From NCBI GenBank assembly GCA_038323615.1, contig JBBQHC010000046.1:1-19158 (forward strand): a stretch of DNA of 19,158 bases, given 5' to 3'. The position numbers and the translations under genes were made by a program. The notes under the pieces are model-generated. The model ran no database searches. It worked only from the letters and a program-made list of their open reading frames with translations, and had not been told where the DNA came from. Of the stretch, positions 13,968 through 19,158 are shown piece by piece (the stretch's first letter is position 1; each line of letters opens with the position of its first letter). This DNA is from JBBKXP01 sp038323615 (GTDB lineage: Bacteria; Pseudomonadota; Alphaproteobacteria; Rhodobacterales; Rhodobacteraceae).

Positions 13968-16900
13968 CTAGGCCTTGGCTTTCGCCTCTGCCGCCAACCG
14001 ATCCGCCAGATCGCGGGCGATGGCGAACGCGCCTTTGATCTTGTCGGCGTCTTTTTTCCAGTCGCGCCGGATGACGATCTTGTTGTCGCGGACGGTCGCC
14101 AATCCTTTTTGGCCATGAATGAAATCGACCAGCACCTTGGGCGAGGCGAATTTGTCGTTGTGAAACTGGATCGTCGCCGCCTTCGGCCCGCCATCCAGCC
14201 GCGCGATCCCGGCCTTTTTGCACATCGCCTTGATCCGCACGACCAGCAGCAGGGTGTTCACCTCTTTCGGCAGGCTGCCGAAACGGTCGATCAGGTCGGC
14301 GGCGAACCCTTCCAACTCGACCTTGGTCGTCAGGTCTGACAGGCGGCGATACAGGCCCAGACGTACATCAAGGTCCGGCACGTAAACCTCTGGTATCAAG
14401 ACAGGAACGCCAAGGTTGATCTGCGGCGACCATTCGCCGTCGTCCATGATCCCCTCGGCAGCGCCTGACCTGATCCGCGCAATCTCGTCCTCAAGCATCT
14501 GCTGGTACAACTCGTAACCGACCTCCTGCATCTGCCCCGATTGTTCCTCGCCCAAAAGGTTGCCCGCCCCCCGAATATCAAGGTCCTGACTGGCCAGCGT
14601 AAACCCCGCCCCAAGGGTGTCGAGCGACCCCAGAACTCGCAACCGTTTTTGCGCTGTATCAGTCAGTTTGGCACGCGGTTTGGTGGTCAGATAGGCATAG
14701 GCGCGGGCCTTTGAGCGGCCCACCCGGCCCCTTATCTGATAAAGTTGCGCCAGCCCGAACATATCGGCGCGATGCACGATCATCGTGTTGGCGGTCGGGA
14801 TATCAAGACCGGATTCAACAATCGTCGTCGCCAACAGCACGTCATACTTGCCGTCGTAAAACGCGTTCATCCGGTCATCAAGTTCGCCCGCCGCCATTTG
14901 CCCCGTGGCGGTGACAACGGTGACCTCGGGCACCTCGCGGCGCAGGAAATCCTCGATCTCGGGCATATCGGTGATCCGGGGAACGACAAAGAACGACTGA
15001 CCACCGCGATAATGCTCCCGCAACAGCGCCTCGCGCACCGTGATCGTGTCGAATTCGCTGACGTAGGTGCGGATCGCAAGGCGGTCGATGGGCGGCGTGC
15101 CGATGATCGACAGATCGCGCACGCCCGACAAACTTAGCTGCAAGGTCCGTGGGATCGGCGTCGCAGTTAATGTCAGCACGTGAATGTCCGTGCGCATCTG
15201 TTTCAGGCGTTCCTTGTGCTGGACGCCAAAGTGTTGTTCCTCGTCAATGACGAGCAAACCAAGGTTGCGAAACCTGATCGACTTGGCCAGCAGCGCATGG
15301 GTGCCGATGACGATATCGACCGACCCATCGGCGATTCCGTCGCGAGTCAGTGATGCATCTTTCGCTGAAACAAAGCGCGACAACGGTCTGACGGTAATCG
15401 GAAATCCACGGAACCGTTCGGCGAACCCCTTGTAATGTTGCCGCGCCAGAAGCGTCGTCGGGGCAACGATGGCGACCTGCACCCCCGACATCGCGGCGAC
15501 AAAGGCGGCGCGGATTGCCACCTCGGTCTTGCCAAAACCCACATCGCCGCAAATCAGGCGGTCCATCGGGTTGCCGGATTCCAGATCGTGCAGCACATCA
15601 TCGATCGCGGCCAGCTGGTCTTCGGTTTCCGCATAGGGGAACCGGGCGAGGAACTGGTCCCACATGCCGTCCGGCGGGGTCAGTACCGGGGCCGTGCGCA
15701 GGGCGCGTTCGGCGGCGACCCGGATCAGACGTTCGGCCATTTGCCGGATACGGTCCTTGAGTCGGGCCTTTTTCGCCTGCCACGCACCGCCGCCCAATTT
15801 GTCGAGCAGGCCTTCTTCGTGGCCGAATTTTGACAGCAGCTCGATGTTTTCGACCGGCAGATACAGCTTTGAATTCTCTGCATATTCCAGCAGCAGACAT
15901 TCATGCGCGGCACCCAGCGCCGTGATCACCTCTAGCCCCTGATAGCGCCCGACGCCGTGATCGACGTGAACAACCAGATCGCCGGGGCTCAGGCTTTGGG
16001 TTTCGGTCAGGAAATTTTCGGCGCGGCGTTTGCGTTTGGCCTGTCGGATCAGGCGGTCGCCCAGCACGTCCTGTTCGGAAATCACTGTCAGACCAGCGGT
16101 TTCGTACCCGTGGTCCAGCGGCCAGACCGCCAGATGGACGCCGCGCTTGCCGACGCGGGCAAAGTTCGTGACCGGAATCGCCTCGGCGACGCCTTCATCC
16201 TCGATCAACCCGGTCAGGCGTTCGCGGGCACCTTCGGAATACGACGCAATGATGACCGGACCCTTGTCCATCCGCGCTTTAACATGCTTGGCCAAAGACC
16301 CGAAAAGGCTGATCTTTTCCTGCAGACGTTCCGGCGCAAAATCGCGCCCGATACGACCCCCTGCATCAATCACGCCTGGCCCCAATGCCTGCGGCAGCGG
16401 ATTGAATTGCAGCACGCGGGTGTCGGCCAGTGCCGTCTCCCACGCCGCTTCGTCCAGATACAACAGCCCCGGCGGTGCCGGCTTATAGACCGAATCCATC
16501 CGGTTCTTCTGCGTCAGCGCATGCTGGCGGGTGCCGTATTGGTCGGCGATGGCGGTCCAGCGCGCCAATCGGGACGGCGTCACCTGATCATCCAGCGACA
16601 CCGTCGCACCCGGCAGATAATCGAACAAAGTCTCAAGCCGCTCGTGGAAAAACCCCAGCCAGTGCTCGACTCCGGCATGTTTCCGTCCGGCGCTGACGGC
16701 CTCGTACAGCGGATCATCCGTGCCGGCCGCACCAAATTCGATCCGATAGTTCTGCCGGAACCGGGTGATTGCCGCCTCGTCCAAAATCACCTCGGACACC
16801 GGGGCCAGTTCGATGAAATCCAGCTTTTCAGTCGTCCGCTGCGTGCCTGGATCGAACCGTCTTGCCCCATCCAGCACGTCGCCAAACAGATCGAGCCGCA

Positions 16901-17411
16901 CCGGCCCGCCATCGCCGGGCGGATAGATGTCGATGATGCCGCCACGCACGGCATAGTCTCCGGGTTCGGTAACGGTGGGCGACTGGGTGAAACCCATGCG
17001 CACAAGAAACCCGCGCAAGGCGCTTTCATCTATCCGATCACCGACGCGGGCGGTGAATACGGACGCCTGCATCAGCTGCCGCGCCGGCACCCGCTGTGTC
17101 GCCGCGTTTAGCGTCGTCAGCAAGACAAACTGCGCGGGCATCGCATGAACCAATGCGGCAAGGGTCGCCATCCGGGCCGCCGACACTTCGGGGTTGGGCG
17201 ACACGCGGTCGTAGGGCAGGCAATCCCACGCGGGGAACACCAGCACGGGCATCGCCGGATCAAAGAATGCCAGCGCAGACTGCATCGCAGCCAGCCGTTT
17301 GTCATCGCGGGCGATGTGGATGAGGGGGCCGGATTTGGCGACCTCGGCCAGAATCAGACTGGCGTCAAACCCTTCGGGCGCACCCCCGACCGTGATCCGT
17401 TGGCCTGCCAT
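13968..17411 (-). CDS. mfd: transcription-repair coupling factor
   Basis: Removes RNA polymerase stalled at DNA damage and recruits UvrA. The 1147-residue length is normal. N-terminal UvrB-like domains come first (SGPLIHIARDDKR near the start, PAWDCLPYDRVSPNPE about 60), then the RNA-polymerase-interacting region (PGDLVVHVDHGVGRYQG, about 475-490), the SF2 translocase with Walker A GDVGFGKTE (about 620), DEEQ box (about 721) and TATPIPRTLQ, and the C-terminal regulatory domain. The ATG at 17411 is chosen over one 27 codons upstream because it gives the usual N-terminus; a G-rich stretch lies just before it. It follows the small membrane protein gene by 7 bases, so the two form one transcript. 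Confidence 0.96.
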   Translation of the reverse strand: MAGQRITVGGAPEGFDASLILAEVAKSGPLIHIARDDKRLAAMQSALAFFDPAMPVLVFPAWDCLPYDRVSPNPEVSAARMATLAALVHAMPAQFVLLTTLNAATQRVPARQLMQASVFTARVGDRIDESALRGFLVRMGFTQSPTVTEPGDYAVRGGIIDIYPPGDGGPVRLDLFGDVLDGARRFDPGTQRTTEKLDFIELAPVSEVILDEAAITRFRQNYRIEFGAAGTDDPLYEAVSAGRKHAGVEHWLGFFHERLETLFDYLPGATVSLDDQVTPSRLARWTAIADQYGTRQHALTQKNRMDSVYKPAPPGLLYLDEAAWETALADTRVLQFNPLPQALGPGVIDAGGRIGRDFAPERLQEKISLFGSLAKHVKARMDKGPVIIASYSEGARERLTGLIEDEGVAEAIPVTNFARVGKRGVHLAVWPLDHGYETAGLTVISEQDVLGDRLIRQAKRKRRAENFLTETQSLSPGDLVVHVDHGVGRYQGLEVITALGAAHECLLLEYAENSKLYLPVENIELLSKFGHEEGLLDKLGGGAWQAKKARLKDRIRQMAERLIRVAAERALRTAPVLTPPDGMWDQFLARFPYAETEDQLAAIDDVLHDLESGNPMDRLICGDVGFGKTEVAIRAAFVAAMSGVQVAIVAPTTLLARQHYKGFAERFRGFPITVRPLSRFVSAKDASLTRDGIADGSVDIVIGTHALLAKSIRFRNLGLLVIDEEQHFGVQHKERLKQMRTDIHVLTLTATPIPRTLQLSLSGVRDLSIIGTPPIDRLAIRTYVSEFDTITVREALLREHYRGGQSFFVVPRITDMPEIEDFLRREVPEVTVVTATGQMAAGELDDRMNAFYDGKYDVLLATTIVESGLDIPTANTMIVHRADMFGLAQLYQIRGRVGRSKARAYAYLTTKPRAKLTDTAQKRLRVLGSLDTLGAGFTLASQDLDIRGAGNLLGEEQSGQMQEVGYELYQQMLEDEIARIRSGAAEGIMDDGEWSPQINLGVPVLIPEVYVPDLDVRLGLYRRLSDLTTKVELEGFAADLIDRFGSLPKEVNTLLLVVRIKAMCKKAGIARLDGGPKAATIQFHNDKFASPKVLVDFIHGQKGLATVRDNKIVIRRDWKKDADKIKGAFAIARDLADRLAAEAKAKA

Positions 17412-17418
17412 CCCCCGC

Positions 17419-17943
17419 TCAGAACCCGGAAACCGTCGCCAGATTCTGATACATCCCCCACATGGCAGTGACGAAAATCGACAACATGCCAAGGAATTGC
17501 GTCCAGATCCGGTGCCGCACCAGCCGTTTGTGCAGCGCCGGGCCGATCGGTGCCTCGGCCTCGATCAGGCGGGCAGTGGAGAGGCTGAGGGCGCCGAGGA
17601 TCGACATCGGGAACCCGATGAGAAACACTGCCTGCGCGAATTCGATGTCATACCAAAAGCCCAGAACCGCCAGCGCCGTCAGCATGAAGCAGGTAAAACC
17701 CAGCAGCCACATCCCCGAAACCCGGCCGATATGCAGCAAGCGGTTGACGTTGATGCGCACCAGATCCTCGACATCGGTCTGAGCCTGTCCCCCCGCCTTG
17801 GCGGCGCGCTGGATCATATCGAACGGCACCCCCAGGACCCAATGGCTGGCGGTTGACCAGACCACGGCAAGCGCGATCCAGAACCACAGGTTACTGAACG
17901 ACCGCATGTCGATCACTTCAAAAACGGTCTGCGTCCAGTTCAC
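17419..17943 (-). CDS. four-helix inner-membrane protein, function unknown
   Basis: A 174-residue protein with four membrane segments (about 15-38, 74-97, 99-126 and 139-163) and a short charged loop after the first. It resembles a conserved Rhodobacteraceae protein that I recall as labelled component of SufBCD complex, a name for which the sequence gives no functional support. The GTG at 17943 (VNWTQTVFEVIDMRSFSNLW) is chosen as start; an ATG at 17907 (MRSFSNLW) would lose 12 residues, and one at 18027 would add 28. It is directly upstream of mfd. The 120 bases to the divergent hemB start hold no strong promoter that I can identify. Confidence 0.65.
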   Translation of the reverse strand: MNWTQTVFEVIDMRSFSNLWFWIALAVVWSTASHWVLGVPFDMIQRAAKAGGQAQTDVEDLVRINVNRLLHIGRVSGMWLLGFTCFMLTALAVLGFWYDIEFAQAVFLIGFPMSILGALSLSTARLIEAEAPIGPALHKRLVRHRIWTQFLGMLSIFVTAMWGMYQNLATVSGF

Positions 17944-18063
17944 CGCGTATGCGCCCGATGGTTGATTTCGCGGGACACTAGCGCCGCCACCCGACAATGC
18001 CCAGACTTGTGATGCGGCATTTTTCATGGCACCCCGTTCGTGTGACTTGAAAGGCCCGATCCG

Positions 18064-19062
18064 TTGACCCCCATCGTCGCCCCCTTCCCCGCCGCCCGCC
18101 TGCGCCGCCTGCGTGCGACCCCCGGATTGCGCGCCATGGTGCGCCAGTCGGCGCTCTCCCCGACCGATTTCATCTGGCCGCTTTTCGTCATGGCCGGGGA
18201 TGACGCCGAAACCCCGGTGCCGTCGATGCCCGGCGTCATGCGGCGCACGGTGGACCGGATCGTGCACGCCGCCCGCGAGGCGCAAAGCCTTGGGATTCCT
18301 GCGATTTGTCTGTTTCCCTACACCGCGATGGAGCAGCGCACGCAGGATTGCGCCGAGGCGTGGAACCCCGACAACCTGACCAATCGGGCGATCCGCGCGA
18401 TCAAGGATGCGGTGCCGGACATGGTCGTGATGACCGATATCGCGCTCGACCCCTACAATATCAACGGCCATGACGGCTATGTCGTCGATGGACAGATCGT
18501 CAACGACGCGACGGTGGCGGCTCTGGTCAAAATGGCGCTGGCGCAGGCCGAGGCCGGGGCGGATATCCTTGGCCCCTCTGACATGATGGACGGGCGGATC
18601 GGGGCGATCCGTGCAGCACTTGAAACCAACGGGCATCAGGGTGTCGCGATCCTGTCCTATGCCGCCAAATTCGCCAGCAGTTTCTACGGCCCGTTCCGCG
18701 ATGCGGTGGGCGCGTCGGCGGCGCTGGTCGGCGACAAGAAGACCTATCAGATCGACCCCGGCAATGGTGACGAGGCGATCCGCACGGTCGCCCGCGATAT
18801 TGCCGAAGGCGCGGATATGGTCATGGTCAAGCCGGGCATGCCTTACCTCGATGTCTGTCGGCGGGTCAAAGACCAGTTCGGCGTGCCGACGTTCGCCTAT
18901 CAGGTCAGCGGCGAATACGCGATGTTGCAGGCCGCGGCGGCGAACGGCTGGCTGGATGGCGACAAAGCGATGATGGAAAGCCTTTTGTGCTTTAAACGCG
19001 CGGGCTGTGACGGCATCCTGACCTATTTCGCCCCGGCGGCAGCGCGCCTGTTGCAGGGCTAA
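18064..19062 (+). CDS. hemB: delta-aminolevulinic acid dehydratase (porphobilinogen synthase)
   Basis: Condenses two 5-aminolevulinate molecules to porphobilinogen in haem and (bacterio)chlorophyll synthesis. The 332-residue protein has both active-site lysines: Lys202 (ILSYAAKFASSFYGP) and the Schiff-base Lys256 (DMVMVKPGMPYLD). The metal-site stretch reads TDIALDPYNINGHDG (Asp125, Asp129, Asp137), with aspartates where zinc enzymes have cysteines, so it is the magnesium/potassium-type typical of alphaproteobacteria. The start is a TTG at 18064, with AAAGG upstream. It is divergent from the membrane protein and mfd pair and is not linked to another haem gene here. Confidence 0.95.
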   Translation: MTPIVAPFPAARLRRLRATPGLRAMVRQSALSPTDFIWPLFVMAGDDAETPVPSMPGVMRRTVDRIVHAAREAQSLGIPAICLFPYTAMEQRTQDCAEAWNPDNLTNRAIRAIKDAVPDMVVMTDIALDPYNINGHDGYVVDGQIVNDATVAALVKMALAQAEAGADILGPSDMMDGRIGAIRAALETNGHQGVAILSYAAKFASSFYGPFRDAVGASAALVGDKKTYQIDPGNGDEAIRTVARDIAEGADMVMVKPGMPYLDVCRRVKDQFGVPTFAYQVSGEYAMLQAAAANGWLDGDKAMMESLLCFKRAGCDGILTYFAPAAARLLQG

Positions 19063-19066
19063 ATAT

Positions 19067-19101
19067 CGCCCATCCCCATATCTGGGGTATGACAGCGGGC
19101 G
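19067..19101. repeat. nested inverted repeat after hemB
   Basis: CGCCC (19067-19071) pairs with GGGCG (19097-19101) around an inner hairpin CCCCA-TATC-TGGGG (19074-19087). No T-run follows on either strand, so it is at best a weak terminator of hemB. It overlaps the -35 of the next promoter, so it could instead be a binding site. Confidence 0.4.
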
Positions 19102-19117
19102 AAAACCTGCCTATAGT
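19089..19117 (+). promoter_or_regulatory. promoter reading out of the window
   Basis: ATGACA (19089-19094), 17 bases, TATAGT (19112-19117): five of six consensus matches in each box and ideal spacing. Initiation would be near 19124. The last bases contain a CAGCC/GGCTG hairpin (19131-19146) in what would be the leader. The gene it serves lies beyond the right edge. Confidence 0.6.
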
Positions 19118-19158
19118 GTGATGACAAGAGCAGCCAACAAAGGCTGACGGGGCATCGA

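Noticed and set aside
15957..17111. 384-codon plus-strand frame opposite mfd
   Set aside because: Low-complexity Arg/Gly/Pro/Gln-rich product with no domain, fully antisense to a well-supported gene; a GC-rich shadow.
17944..18027. 28-codon N-terminal extension of the membrane protein before mfd (ATG at 18027)
   Set aside because: Would consume most of the divergent intergenic region with hemB and add a Gly/Ser-rich stretch that is not a signal peptide; kept only as an alternative start.

Overview
GC-rich, densely packed chromosomal DNA that reads as an alphaproteobacterium, most probably a Rhodobacteraceae (Roseobacter-group) member. This rests on family-level protein resemblance, the Mg-type HemB, frequent GTG/TTG starts and an intergenic palindrome of a type I associate with that group. 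No phage, insertion sequence, CRISPR array, tRNA or rRNA was seen. Most of the window is ordinary core and near-core metabolism; the unusual material is mainly in gene junctions and short intergenic regions.

Layout. 1-249: 5' end of rpsB (minus) with a long, possibly structured leader. 250-2404: a HupE/UreJ-type membrane protein (minus) and a DUF4198 secreted protein (plus) that diverge from overlapping start codons; both are predicted to expose an N-terminal His-Glu after signal cleavage, suggesting a metal-handling pair. 2455-5676: plus-strand run of psuK and psuG (pseudouridine breakdown), a DUF502 membrane protein and a LysE/ArgO-type exporter. 5673-7485: minus-strand pair of a patatin-like hydrolase and 3-hydroxybutyrate dehydrogenase, probably linked to polyhydroxybutyrate use; its stop overlaps the exporter's stop.

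7486-7808 is the largest non-coding stretch. It holds a promoter for the dehydrogenase and, on the minus strand, a promoter, a stem-loop and an intrinsic terminator that together look like an unannotated small RNA of about 76 nt. 7809-13880 (plus): an orphan peptide-type solute-binding protein, an aldo/keto reductase, an aquaporin whose filter resembles metalloid channels, a divergent CsbD-like protein whose ribosome site lies in a hairpin, a DsbA-family oxidoreductase and a Bcr/CflA-type MFS exporter. 13882-13966 is a long palindrome filling the convergent gap to mfd. 13968-17943 (minus): a four-helix membrane protein followed by mfd. 18064-19062 (plus): hemB, then a good promoter reading out of the window.

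Best leads: the small RNA candidate, the CATG start overlap with paired His-Glu N-termini, the patatin/dehydrogenase operon, the AqpS-like aquaporin, and the SD-sequestering hairpin.
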